DNA of 64,000 bases from Mycobacterium ahvazicum (GTDB lineage: Bacteria; Actinomycetota; Actinomycetes; Mycobacteriales; Mycobacteriaceae): assembly GCF_900176255.2 (NCBI RefSeq), contig NZ_FXEG02000002.1, positions 62,001 to 126,000 of the forward strand, read 5' to 3'. Of the stretch, positions 44,999-56,149 are shown one piece after another. A program made the translations under genes and the position numbers. A model generated the notes under the pieces. The model was not told the DNA's origin, made no database searches, and saw only the letters and a program-made list of their open reading frames with translations. Each line of letters begins with the position of its first letter. Position 1 is the stretch's first letter.

Positions 44999-46311
44999 GA
45001 CAAGTTCCTGCTGTCATCGATCTCTACCTGTAAGCCCTGATAATCCCTTTGCAAGGTCTCTAATGCTCCCTGGTAGTCGGTGCGACCCTTGTCCACGACG
45101 ATGACGAACTTGAAGCCACGTTCCTGCGCGTATTCGGCGAAGTCGCGAATCTGCTGCGTGACGCGGAGTTTCTGGACATTCTTTACCTCTCGAACCACGT
45201 GGTTGTCCCGGTCGAGCTCGTCAGGAATGCGGTATCTGGTTTTACCAGTGTTTGGATCGACTATCTGGATCCGTTGCTTCGGCACAGTCTGGTCGATGCC
45301 GGCGATCTCTTCGGCGCGACGGCCCTTGCGCCGGTTGTCGTTGACCCGCTGCGTCGGCGTGGGAGTAACGCTGCGCGGCACCAGCGCCAGGATCGACTTG
45401 ACCGCCGGCAGTGCGGTGCCCATCGCGGTACCCGCTACTCCCAAGTCCTTCATCGACGCCGTGGCCGTCACCCGCAGCGCGGCGTTGAGCCCGTTGATCT
45501 GAGTGACGGCCGTTGCGATGAACGTGTTTTTGATGGCCTCGGCGATGAGATGCAATTGCGGCGGGTAGGCATCCAGGGCCGTCACGATCAGGTAGAGGCA
45601 TTTGACGATGAATGCCATGTCGTCCTTGACCGATTTCAGCTCGTTGCCGTAATCCTTGGCCGCGCGCGACATGTCGCCGCATGCGCCCGCGATATCGGTG
45701 CTGACCATGCGCGCTTCATTGAGTCGGTCTATGACAAAGGCGATTTCAGCCGCCTCGACGTCGACGATCAGCCGTTGTTCCTCCGGCCCGGGTTGATCGT
45801 CGATGCCCACCAGGTCGTGGCCGAAGGTCTCCCACGCCGCCGAGGCCGATAGCGCGTGGTCGGGGTGACCGTCCGGCCAGCCGTCGGTGATCTGGCCGCG
45901 CACCAGGTCCCAATGCGGCGGCTCGGGATCGCCGCCTCCCGCAACCGAACTCACCTTTACGGCCGCGTCGATAAAGGTTCCCGCGGATTCACCCGGCGGT
46001 GTAACCGGCGCCCCGTAGGCATCCCGCTGGTTGAGGGTCGAGGCATCTTCGGTTTCGTCGTGGTTGACCCCGTCTTGGCGCAGCAGGCTGCCCAGATTGT
46101 GAAAGGCATTCACCAGCCGGTACGCGACCTGCCCGACTTCGTCGGCGGCGGCGTCGTAGGCCGTTGCCCACTGCGGGCCAACGCCGTGCGTGCCGGCCGC
46201 GTTGGCGGCGTCCACCCCGGTCAGCTTGTTCAGCGCGGCGGCGGTATGGTCGCTGTTCTCCTTATAGGCAGCGGCCGCATCGTAGAACAACTCTGGATCG
46301 ACGTCCGTCAC
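44995..46311 (-). CDS. Putative type VII-secreted toxin with restriction-endonuclease-fold domain
   Basis: A 438-residue protein. The N-terminal 90 residues are helical and WXG100/ESX-substrate-like, a central part (about 175-315) is helical, and the last 110 residues match a Tox-REase-7-like nuclease domain. Candidate PD-(D/E)xK residues are E334/E335, D364 (YRIPDEL), E375 and K377 (REVKNV), with Q387 (TQQIRDF). It lacks a Sec signal. Such proteins are contact-dependent or T7SS-exported antibacterial nucleases. The immunity candidate overlaps its stop. The domain call is by motif; export is inferred. Confidence 0.7.
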   Translation of the reverse strand: MTDVDPELFYDAAAAYKENSDHTAAALNKLTGVDAANAAGTHGVGPQWATAYDAAADEVGQVAYRLVNAFHNLGSLLRQDGVNHDETEDASTLNQRDAYGAPVTPPGESAGTFIDAAVKVSSVAGGGDPEPPHWDLVRGQITDGWPDGHPDHALSASAAWETFGHDLVGIDDQPGPEEQRLIVDVEAAEIAFVIDRLNEARMVSTDIAGACGDMSRAAKDYGNELKSVKDDMAFIVKCLYLIVTALDAYPPQLHLIAEAIKNTFIATAVTQINGLNAALRVTATASMKDLGVAGTAMGTALPAVKSILALVPRSVTPTPTQRVNDNRRKGRRAEEIAGIDQTVPKQRIQIVDPNTGKTRYRIPDELDRDNHVVREVKNVQKLRVTQQIRDFAEYAQERGFKFVIVVDKGRTDYQGALETLQRDYQGLQVEIDDSRNLS

Positions 46312-46401
46312 CAGTGGCCCCGCCCCACTCTCACGCTTGGCGGTTGAGTCTATGGCAGCCTGGGTCTACGCGTTAGTCACCTGAGCAGGAGCGTCGACGC
46401 A

Positions 46402-47523
46402 ATGTCCTACGACCTGACGATCTATGCCCCATCCAGCATCGACGCCGACGAGCTGGACGCGATCGTCGCAACCATTCCCGGCCTGACCGTCGGCGAACGC
46501 GGTGACCGCGAGGTGAGTGTGCTGCGGGGCAAGCAGGAGAACTATGCGTTCACCGTGTTCGGTCCGTACGAGATCGATCCCGAGGATGTGCCCGACGACG
46601 TCATGCCGCACGTGCTGGAGCCCACCACCAGCTGGCAGGTCATCGTCGAAGGCAGCAACCCCGCCGAGACCAAGCCCGCCCGGCGCTTCGCGAAAGCCCT
46701 GGCCGTGGCCGCGGGGGGCGTGGCGATCGACGAGCAGACCGAGGAGATTCTCGGTGCCAAACGGGCCCGCAAAGTGCCGCGCCCCACATCCGAGCTGATC
46801 CGCATTCTCGACCTGCATTGGTACTCGCCGGAATCTGCACCCAGTGCCCCCAGGATCTGGCTGGAACTTGCCAGAAAGCTTCTGCCCGAAGCACTTCCAC
46901 GCCGGTTTGGCAGCTACTATCCCTATCAACACCGGCTGGACCGCGATGGTGACGACGAATTCGTCTCCACCTATTCCGATGTAGCCTGGTTCACCGCGAC
47001 GCTGCCGTGCCTGGACGGTGGGCTGTACTCAAACGTGTACGGCGGCAACATGGTCGACCATCTCAGGGTGGTCGCCGAGCCGTTGGACGAACCGCAGTGG
47101 CGGAACACGGTGCGGCGCTTCTTCGTCGAGTACGCCCGACGACGCGGCAGCTTGCTGGCCACCGGCGAAGTGCTGCGCAACCACAAACTGTCCGGACCCC
47201 CGGACCTCAGCTGGGACCGCAGCGGCACCCTGCGCGGCGCCGACGGAATTCTCGGCTTACCGGACCCGCCGATCTGGTGGACCTGGCTGGGCAGTGACTA
47301 CCTGCCGTTGGTCGGTGACTACTTGCCGCCCGAGGACACGACATATTACGACGAGGGCGCCATGTATGTGCCCATCGACGAGCCCGCCGATCGCGGCCAA
47401 CTGGCCGCACTGCCCGATCCTTTCCCGAAGTCGTTGCGCGTCACAGCAATTCCCTCTGAATACGGGCCGTCGAACCTGCCGACCAACAGCCCGGCAGCTA
47501 TCCGCCCCACATCGCGGTGTTGA
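46402..47523 (+). CDS. Conserved hypothetical protein, 373 residues
   Basis: It starts MSYDLTIYAPSSIDADELDA at ATG 46402 with AGGAG about a dozen bases upstream. It is acidic and soluble, with no signal peptide or membrane helix. WYSPESAPSAPRIWLELARK and GGLYSNVYGGNMVDHLR are distinctive but unassigned. It is divergent from the toxin gene, and its last 26 bases overlap the convergent WXG100-like gene. An additional immunity or effector-binding role is possible by location only. Confidence 0.65.
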   Translation: MSYDLTIYAPSSIDADELDAIVATIPGLTVGERGDREVSVLRGKQENYAFTVFGPYEIDPEDVPDDVMPHVLEPTTSWQVIVEGSNPAETKPARRFAKALAVAAGGVAIDEQTEEILGAKRARKVPRPTSELIRILDLHWYSPESAPSAPRIWLELARKLLPEALPRRFGSYYPYQHRLDRDGDDEFVSTYSDVAWFTATLPCLDGGLYSNVYGGNMVDHLRVVAEPLDEPQWRNTVRRFFVEYARRRGSLLATGEVLRNHKLSGPPDLSWDRSGTLRGADGILGLPDPPIWWTWLGSDYLPLVGDYLPPEDTTYYDEGAMYVPIDEPADRGQLAALPDPFPKSLRVTAIPSEYGPSNLPTNSPAAIRPTSRC

Positions 47524-47788
47524 CCTCCGCGTTGTGCACGTAGTTGCGATGGGCGATATGCGCATTGAGGTGCATGTCGAACACCACCTCGCTCATCTCG
47601 TCGGCCCAGCGTTGCCAGTGCTGCAGCCGCTCGAGGAACGCGTCGAATCCCACACCGTCCCAGGTTTGTTGCAGGCCCTTCAAATCGGTGGCGACTTCGT
47701 TCAGGCGGTCCTTCATCGTCTGACAGAACTGCCGCAATGCGTCGGCCGCATCCACCAGCTCGGCCTCGTTGACGGTGCGCCGCGCCAC
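47498..47788 (-). CDS. WXG100-like protein B
   Basis: A 96-residue helical-hairpin protein with QTWDGVGFDAF: the Trp-x-Gly turn at 43-45 between two long helices, as in WXG100 (ESAT-6/CFP-10) proteins. The GTG start lies three bases after the stop of WXG protein A, so they probably form an operon and a heterodimer. No YxxxD/E export signal is seen at its C-terminus. Its end overlaps the convergent gene. Confidence 0.7.
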   Translation of the reverse strand: MARRTVNEAELVDAADALRQFCQTMKDRLNEVATDLKGLQQTWDGVGFDAFLERLQHWQRWADEMSEVVFDMHLNAHIAHRNYVHNAEVNTAMWGG

Positions 47789-47790
47789 GA

Positions 47791-48111
47791 TCAGAGCCCG
47801 CTCGCCGGAGGCGCGATGCTGCCGAGCGCGTCGGCCCCGGTGTCTTCCATTTTCGCGTAGGCCGCGGCCGCAGCGGACAGCGATTCTCCGATCCAGCGCA
47901 AGTCGCCGAGCATGTCGCCGCACTCGTCGTTGATCTCGGCCCAGATGCTCAGATACGCGCTGGCCGCCTGTCCGGTCCAGGTGCGGCCGAGGCCATCCAG
48001 CTGTGTTCCGAGCCTGGCACGCAGGCCCTCGATCTCGTCGGCCGCATCGGTGGCCACCTTGGACGCGTGTGTCAACCCCGCACAGTAGGCCCGTAGCTCA
48101 TTCCCCGCCAT
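47791..48111 (-). CDS. WXG100-like protein A
   Basis: A 106-residue protein of WXG100 size and plan: helix, LGRTWTGQAASAYLSIW (WxG at 45-47), helix, then YAKME at 85-89, which fits the YxxxE type VII export signal. ATG at 48111 begins the conserved part. The pair A-B resembles EsxA/EsxB-like dimers but sits outside any visible ESX locus. Confidence 0.75.
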   Translation of the reverse strand: MAGNELRAYCAGLTHASKVATDAADEIEGLRARLGTQLDGLGRTWTGQAASAYLSIWAEINDECGDMLGDLRWIGESLSAAAAAYAKMEDTGADALGSIAPPASGL

Positions 48112-48159
48112 CCCCCGCACCTTTCGAAAGAGGTCCTGGCTCAGGCTACCCTCAAACGC

Positions 48160-48597
48160 ATGGCCGGTTGGCGTGACAACGTGACAGCAGAAGCCCAGGC
48201 CGATCTCGATGACCTGGTCGACGCCGCCGTCGATTTCGCGCTGGAACGCATCGCGTCGGCGGGGGAGTTCCTGCCCTTCACCCTCGCGGTGTCCATCGAC
48301 GGCGAACGCCAAGCCCTCCAACCCAACTATCCCCGCGGCCAAGAGGTGCCGATCGGCGATCAGCTCGCCGCGCAGTGGCGCGCCGTCGCCGATCTGAAGG
48401 ACAGCCTGCGCGCCGCCGCAGTAGCACTGAATGTGACTCTGCCCGAACGGAATCGGGACGGCATCGAGATCACCGTCGAACACCGCGACGGGGTGGCCAT
48501 CGGACTGATATTTCCCTACGCCATCGACGCCGACGGCGAGGCAGAGTTGGTGGCGCCCACCGCGCACCGCGAAGAGCCGCGGGTGTGGACGGCCTGA
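48160..48597 (+). CDS. Conserved hypothetical protein, 145 residues
   Basis: An acidic, soluble protein beginning MAGWRDNVTAEAQADLDDLV and containing FLPFTLAVSIDGERQAL and GVAIGLIFPYAIDADGE. No recognised motif. It is divergent from the WXG100 pair by 48 bases and convergent with the YbaB-like gene, so it belongs to the same island. Function unknown. Confidence 0.65.
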   Translation: MAGWRDNVTAEAQADLDDLVDAAVDFALERIASAGEFLPFTLAVSIDGERQALQPNYPRGQEVPIGDQLAAQWRAVADLKDSLRAAAVALNVTLPERNRDGIEITVEHRDGVAIGLIFPYAIDADGEAELVAPTAHREEPRVWTA

Positions 48598-48601
48598 GCC
48601 G

Positions 48602-48937
48602 TTACCGCGCCGGCGGTAAATCTCGCAGCTTCGCCAGCGCCTCGACGACCCGGCTCTCCAGTTCGCCCACTTCGGCATCGACATTTTCATTCGCGAAAAC
48701 CATTGCCTCGCTCAGGGCTTCGTTGATGCGTTCGGACACCTCCCGAGCGCCGAGGCCCATAATCCCCGGATCGATGCGTAGGTCCACCAGGCGCAGCTGA
48801 CCGTTGACGGTAACCTCGACGGTGCCGGTCTGATCGCTGACCGCGAAGGCCTCGGTGCGCATCCGCTCGACCTGCTCGTCGAGTAGTGACAGCACCGAGT
48901 TCCATTGCTGCAGCAGCTGCTCGACCTCCGGGCGCAC
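48602..48937 (-). CDS. YbaB/EbfC-family protein
   Basis: A 111-residue protein: N-terminal helix (VEQLLQQWNSVLSLLDEQVE), beta sheet with VEVTVNGQLRLVDLRIDPGI, and C-terminal helix, the YbaB/EbfC nucleoid-associated fold. Mycobacterial YbaB-like proteins often lie in ESX or ESX-effector loci. It follows the aldose epimerase gene by five bases on the same strand. Confidence 0.75.
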   Translation of the reverse strand: MRPEVEQLLQQWNSVLSLLDEQVERMRTEAFAVSDQTGTVEVTVNGQLRLVDLRIDPGIMGLGAREVSERINEALSEAMVFANENVDAEVGELESRVVEALAKLRDLPPAR

Positions 48938-48942
48938 GACTG

Positions 48943-49833
48943 CTAGAACCGGATGGAGAACACCGAGACCGCCGGCTCGCCGGGGCGCGCCGTGCGGTAG
49001 CCGCCGCGGCTCAGCGCGTCCGTAGGCGCGGTCATCGGCTCGAAGCAGACCAGGTCCTCGCCGGGTGGGGCGAAGATCTGGGTCGCCGAATACCCTTGCT
49101 CGAAGTGCACTTCCAGCCGGCGTCCGCCGCCGGACACCGCGAACACCGCACCTTTGGCCACCTGGTCGTAGGCATCGTCAAAAGCATTGTCGCCCAAGGG
49201 TTCTTTCTTGGCCGGCTGCTGGGAGAATCCGCCGGTGGGCAGGCCGCGCTCGTCGAGGCCCAGATGCCGCAACGGCGGTGTCTCGATGATCCACTCGCCG
49301 CGCGCCGCGTCGGGCACCCGAAGATACGGATGGAAGCCGAAGCACAGCGGCACCGCGGTCTCACCGGTCGCGGTGACGGTGGTGCGCACGGTCAGCGTCC
49401 GTTCGGCCAGTCGCACCGACACCGTCAGCAGGTGCGGGTACGGGAAGCCGGCCAGCAGCCGCGGCTCGGCACCGAAGTCGACCTCGACGGTCAGCTCGTT
49501 GGCCGACTCGGCGGCCACCCGCCAGTCGGGGTAGGCGGCCAGAGTGCCGTGGATCGGCAAGCCGTTGGGATCCGCGCGCACCCCGTTTTCACCCGGTGTC
49601 AGCTCGACGGTCACGTTCTCAGCGGTATAAGTGTTGCTGCTCAACCGATTTGCCCAGGGATACAGAATCGGGATGCCCATGGTCTTGCCGGCTTCGATGT
49701 AGGCATCCAGGCCGCGCCGCTGGCCGAGCAACTCCACTCCGGAGTCGGTCAGCGAGATGCCGATCATGCCCGCGTCCGGCACGAATTGTGCGGCCGCCGA
49801 TGACGTGGGGTCGCGCAGGGTCACCACATGCAC
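48943..49833 (-). CDS. Aldose 1-epimerase family protein
   Basis: A 296-residue galactose-mutarotase-fold enzyme: PILYPWANRLSS (Asn-Arg), LPIHGTLA and CFGFHPYL (catalytic His pair) and CFEPMTAPTDAL (catalytic Glu) match the family. It would interconvert alpha and beta anomers of an aldose or act on a hexose-6-phosphate; the sugar is not determined. GTG start, 16 bases after the flavohaemoglobin stop. Confidence 0.88.
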   Translation of the reverse strand: MHVVTLRDPTSSAAAQFVPDAGMIGISLTDSGVELLGQRRGLDAYIEAGKTMGIPILYPWANRLSSNTYTAENVTVELTPGENGVRADPNGLPIHGTLAAYPDWRVAAESANELTVEVDFGAEPRLLAGFPYPHLLTVSVRLAERTLTVRTTVTATGETAVPLCFGFHPYLRVPDAARGEWIIETPPLRHLGLDERGLPTGGFSQQPAKKEPLGDNAFDDAYDQVAKGAVFAVSGGGRRLEVHFEQGYSATQIFAPPGEDLVCFEPMTAPTDALSRGGYRTARPGEPAVSVFSIRF

Positions 49834-49849
49834 GCGGCCAGCCTAGCCG

Positions 49850-51034
49850 TTAGCGGCTGAGCGGGTCGTGCTGAATGCGCTCCGCCGGGGTGCCTTTGGC
49901 GATCAGTGCGGCCGTGGTCGCCTGGACCATCTTCGGCCCACCGCAGATCAGGATCTGCCGGTCGCCCCAACCGCCGTATTTGGTGACCACCTCGGGGAGT
50001 TGGCCGATCTGGTGGACATGCAGGCCGCGCGGCGGTGTGACGTCCGGGTAGTTCGTGGCCCACGCGGGATCGCTGTTGTATTCCGACACCGGCGAGACCG
50101 ACAGCCAGGGGTTGTGGGCACAGACCTGCCACAGCGTCGGCAGGTCGTACAGCTCGCAGCGGTAGCGCGCGCCGAAGAACAGGTGTACCCGCGGGTTGTT
50201 CGCGTGGCGCGTCAGGTCCATGATCAGCGCGCGCAGCGGTGCCAATCCGGTGCTGCCGGCCACCATCAGGACGTCGCCGCCGTCGCGGTCGACGTGTAGG
50301 CCACCGTGCGGGCTGGACAACCGCCACCGGTCACCAGGTCGGCTTTCGTTGACGATCGCGGTGCTGACCAGGCCGCCGGGGACCTGACGGACGTGGAACT
50401 CGATCCCGCCACCGGGGTCGGCGGGAATGGCAGGACTGAGAAACCGCCACCGTCGCGGGCATTGCGGAACCTGGGCGTTGACGTACTGACCCGGGTGATA
50501 GTGCATCGGGCGGTCGAGTCGCAGCCGCACCACCGCGAGGTCCCGGGATACCCGCTGATGTTCTATGACGGTGCCGTCCCACCACGCGGGTCCCTCTTCG
50601 GCGTCGGCGGCCCCGCTCATCACTCCGGTGATCAAGTTCAGCGACTGGTTGGCGGCTTCGTCGACGGCATCTGTCCAGGCCCCGGGACTATGTTGGCCCA
50701 AGTGGGCGCGCAGTGTTGTCCGCAGCGCCCGCCGCAGCGACTCGTAATGTGCCGGCAGCACACCGTATTTGCGGTGATCCCGGCCGAGCTGGGCGAGAAA
50801 GGCTACCGGCTCCTGGGCGCGCTGCTCCACCAGCTCGCCGTAAACCCAGTGCAGTGCGTGGCCGAAAGCGGCTCGCTGAGCGGCCATTTCGGGCGGGAAC
50901 AGGTCGCGCACCGAGCCGTCGATCGCGAACCAGTGCGTGTAGAAGCGATGGACCAGCTCGCCGCCGGCGCCCGAGTCGTCCGGGGCCAGCGCGTCGCGCA
51001 GTACCCGCAACGCAGCGGAGTCCTCTAATCCCAC
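49850..51034 (-). CDS. Type II flavohaemoglobin (Rv0385 homologue)
   Basis: A 394-residue fusion: globin domain at 1-140 with proximal His in DHRKYGVLPAHYESL, then an FAD domain (HYHPGQYVNAQV; RWRFLSPA) and an NAD domain (VLMVAGSTGLAPLRALI; ILICGGPKMVQ). Rv0385 belongs to the mycobacterial type II group, which lacks usual NO-dioxygenase features and has been linked to D-lactate oxidation. GTG start. Same strand as the DUF3060 gene (30 bases upstream) and aldose epimerase. Confidence 0.9.
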   Translation of the reverse strand: MGLEDSAALRVLRDALAPDDSGAGGELVHRFYTHWFAIDGSVRDLFPPEMAAQRAAFGHALHWVYGELVEQRAQEPVAFLAQLGRDHRKYGVLPAHYESLRRALRTTLRAHLGQHSPGAWTDAVDEAANQSLNLITGVMSGAADAEEGPAWWDGTVIEHQRVSRDLAVVRLRLDRPMHYHPGQYVNAQVPQCPRRWRFLSPAIPADPGGGIEFHVRQVPGGLVSTAIVNESRPGDRWRLSSPHGGLHVDRDGGDVLMVAGSTGLAPLRALIMDLTRHANNPRVHLFFGARYRCELYDLPTLWQVCAHNPWLSVSPVSEYNSDPAWATNYPDVTPPRGLHVHQIGQLPEVVTKYGGWGDRQILICGGPKMVQATTAALIAKGTPAERIQHDPLSR

Positions 51035-51064
51035 GGGGCCCGATTCTAGGCTCGCCCAGGCACG

Positions 51065-52000
51065 TCAGCCCTGGCCGACGGTGTTCGACGTTCCGGTGTT
51101 GGCGACATTCGGTGAGCCCCAGTGATACGTGACGATGTTGTCGGTGCCCGTCGTGCTGATCGCGTCCGTGCTGTCGATCGTGACGCGATTCCCCTTGCCG
51201 GCGACGCTGAGGCTGGTGCAGTGGCCGGTGACGGTGATCGTGTTATCCACGCCGCTCACCGAGAGATAGCCGCCGTTGCAGGGGATCGTCTTCGTGGTGC
51301 CGGACCCGTTGACCTGCAAGGTGCCGTAGCTGGGGACGTTCGTGGGCAGGCTGCCGCCGGCCAGGCCGGTGCGGGTCCCGGTCGCCGCCAAACCCGCCAC
51401 GACCAGCCAGCCGATCACGATGAGAAACCAGCAGGCCATCCCCACCCGCAGCCGTGGGCTAAGCGTGCCGGCCCAATTGCCGTTCTCGTCGCGGTCGAGG
51501 TCGTAGGCGAAAGCGGTCACGCAGCGGGCCCGCGCCGGATTGCGCGTGTCGGCCAGGATCACCCCGTCGACGTATTCGCGACCGCGCGCCACCAGCTCGC
51601 CCCGGTGGCCGTCGAGTGTGTAAAACACCTCGGTCGTGGTGTTGGGACCGCTCCAGCGCTCCCGGGTGACCGTCCAATCATGTGCCATCGGCAGTCGTGT
51701 GTTGAAATGCTGTGCACGCGAGAGCTTTTCAGTGCGCGTGACGGTTGCGACCCGGCCCCACTTGAGCAATCCGATTCGCACCCGCGCGCCGAACAGCTGC
51801 ACGGCATAAATCCCGGCCAGGGTGATTACCGCCGCCGCGGCGAAGGCCGCGGGCCGCCGGATCCACAGCACGACCGGGACGATCGCAACCGCGAGCAGCG
51901 TCCAGACGTACCACCAGCGAAACGGCAGCAGCTCGGCGAGCCAGAAGGTGGCCGGAACCCCGCGCGGCGGCGGCGCGAGGTCCTTATCCGTCTGATTCAT
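51065..52000 (-). CDS. Membrane protein with DUF3060 beta-repeat domain
   Basis: A 311-residue protein. Two to three membrane helices are near 30-75 ([38 protein letters not shown]) and one near 195-215 ([19 protein letters not shown]). The C-terminal 90 residues repeat short beta elements ([20 protein letters not shown], then [14 protein letters not shown]) typical of DUF3060, with a Cys pair. The DUF3060 part probably lies outside the membrane. Function unknown. Divergent from clpB. Confidence 0.8.
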   Translation of the reverse strand: MNQTDKDLAPPPRGVPATFWLAELLPFRWWYVWTLLAVAIVPVVLWIRRPAAFAAAAVITLAGIYAVQLFGARVRIGLLKWGRVATVTRTEKLSRAQHFNTRLPMAHDWTVTRERWSGPNTTTEVFYTLDGHRGELVARGREYVDGVILADTRNPARARCVTAFAYDLDRDENGNWAGTLSPRLRVGMACWFLIVIGWLVVAGLAATGTRTGLAGGSLPTNVPSYGTLQVNGSGTTKTIPCNGGYLSVSGVDNTITVTGHCTSLSVAGKGNRVTIDSTDAISTTGTDNIVTYHWGSPNVANTGTSNTVGQG

Positions 52001-52041
52001 GGACCAAAGTCCCCTATCGCATCGAGCCGAAAAAATCTAAA

Positions 52042-52062
52042 CTTGAGCGGAACAGACTCAAC
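52042..52062. promoter_or_regulatory. HAIR element (HspR operator) before clpB
   Basis: CTTGAGC-N7-ACTCAAC has the HAIR layout with intact CTTGAG and ACTCAA cores. TTGACG follows two bases later, an arrangement like that before dnaK. It links clpB to HspR, as known in M. tuberculosis. Confidence 0.88.
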
Positions 52063-52122
52063 CTTGACGGCGTTGAACAACGGGACAAGCATTTCCCCTA
52101 TACCCGAACGGAGGTGTCTCGG

Positions 52123-54675
<2,553 letters not shown>

Positions 54676-54685
54676 TCCCCTTGAC

Positions 54686-54748
54686 GCCGAACGTGCTCTC
54701 ACGGCGTGAATTGAGCAGCGATATTTCCGCTCTCAGAGCACGTTCGGC
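54686..54748. terminator. 14-bp inverted repeat between clpB and the convergent hydratase gene
   Basis: GCCGAACGTGCTCT (54686-54699) and AGAGCACGTTCGGC (54735-54748) are a perfect 14-bp inverted repeat with a 35-base centre, placed between two convergent genes. It suits a bidirectional terminator, or a small repeat element; copies elsewhere would decide. Confidence 0.65.
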
Positions 54749-54757
54749 ATGTTCCGA

Positions 54758-55582
54758 CTAGCGGCGCCGATCGCCCAGCTCGAAGTCACGGGTCTGGGCG
54801 CCGGCGTCGATTACTGCCTGCAGCAGTTCGCGGGCTTTCGGCTGTGCGAGGGTTTCGCGGAACAGCTGATCCTCGATGCGCAGCCCGGTCGGCAGGTCTG
54901 TGGTGGCGGCGTCGACCGCACGCTTGGCGTTGGCGATGGCGACCGCGTGCGACGACGCGATGCGGGCGGCGAGCTTGTCGACGAATCGCCGCAGCTTTTC
55001 GGCAGGCAGCGCGCGGTTCACATATCCCCAGGCCTCGGCGGTTTCGGCGTCGATGTCCAGGCAGCCGAGGATGACTTCCAGGGCGCGCGCCCGGCCCACC
55101 AGCCGGGGCAGCCGCTGGGTACCGCCACCGCCCGGGATGATGCCGACCGCCAACTCGGGATGACCCAGGACCGTCGCGCCGATCGCGGCGAATCGCATGT
55201 CGAAGGCCATCGCGAACTCGCAGCCACCGCCGCGGCAGACGCCCTCGATGACCGCGATCGTGGCCTTGGGCAGGGTCCGGATCCGCTCCGTCATGGCGTG
55301 AAACGGCGTCAGCTCGTCGTGCAGCCCGACGTCGTCTCCGGTTTTGCAGGCGGGCAGGTCCAGGATCAGCCCGACGTCCGCGTGGGCAATGAAGATTTCC
55401 GGGTCGGCGGAGTCGACGATCAGCACGCGCACCTCGTCGTCGGCCGCGACCTGGCGGGCCAGCCGGTCGAACTCGTTCAGTAGCGGCACGTCCAGCAGAT
55501 TGATCGGAGGGTTGTCGATCGTCGCCCGGCAAACACCGTCGGCAGCGGCGACGCGAATCAGCTGATAGCCCTGGTAGCCCAT
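54758..55582 (-). CDS. Enoyl-CoA hydratase/isomerase family protein
   Basis: A 274-residue crotonase-fold protein: EGVCRGGGCEFAMAFDMRFA forms the oxyanion-hole region and GHPELAVGIIPGGGGTQRLP the second active-site segment with one Glu. The N-terminal TIDNPPINLLDVPLL is also typical. Whether it hydrates or isomerises cannot be told; crotonases vary. It follows the DsrE-like gene by 17 bases. Confidence 0.88.
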   Translation of the reverse strand: MGYQGYQLIRVAAADGVCRATIDNPPINLLDVPLLNEFDRLARQVAADDEVRVLIVDSADPEIFIAHADVGLILDLPACKTGDDVGLHDELTPFHAMTERIRTLPKATIAVIEGVCRGGGCEFAMAFDMRFAAIGATVLGHPELAVGIIPGGGGTQRLPRLVGRARALEVILGCLDIDAETAEAWGYVNRALPAEKLRRFVDKLAARIASSHAVAIANAKRAVDAATTDLPTGLRIEDQLFRETLAQPKARELLQAVIDAGAQTRDFELGDRRR

Positions 55583-55599
55583 GGCCGAACCCTACGGGT

Positions 55600-56031
55600 C
55601 TAGGACTCCGAAATCTTCACGTATCCCCGCTGCACGAGCCGCGCCATCGCATTGCGGTTGATCTTGATTCCGGGGATCAGGTCGGCGTTGCCCCAGCCCA
55701 TCGCATTGGCCGTGGCGCCGCAAAGCTCGACCTGCGCGCCCTTTCGCGCGAGTTCGACGATGACCGCCTTGTACGGGTTGCCGGTTGCGACGTGCCGGTT
55801 GGCGTTGTACGTCGGATCGTCGAGGGTGGCGTGCCCCGCGTTGGTGTGGAAAACGATGACCACGTGCGGCTGCACCTGCCATTCGGCGGCATCTGCGAGG
55901 GCGAGCCCCGCGTGCAGGAGCACGGCCGGCATATCGCCCTCGAAGGACAGCGATGCCACGCTGAACACGACGTTCACCTCGTCGAGCTCGACGGGGACGT
56001 CGATATGCAGCGAATCGTCTTGACCTGACAC
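55600..56031 (-). CDS. DsrE-family protein
   Basis: A 143-residue single-domain protein of the DsrE/DsrF-like fold: NVVFSVASLSFEGDMPAVL, HVVIVFHTNAGH and VELARKGAQVELCGATANAM with one Cys in the position used by sulfur carriers of the family. Sulfur transfer is possible but not shown. Operon with the crotonase. Divergent from ttfA. Confidence 0.75.
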   Translation of the reverse strand: MSGQDDSLHIDVPVELDEVNVVFSVASLSFEGDMPAVLLHAGLALADAAEWQVQPHVVIVFHTNAGHATLDDPTYNANRHVATGNPYKAVIVELARKGAQVELCGATANAMGWGNADLIPGIKINRNAMARLVQRGYVKISES

Positions 56032-56149
56032 TTCTTACTTCCAATCGGCCGGCAAACCGATCGGACACGCAGCGTCCTGGCAAACCTTAATGTGGTTGTG
56101 ACCAGGTCGCATTCTCGGTTCGGGCGGGGTAGCAGATACGCTACTTAGG

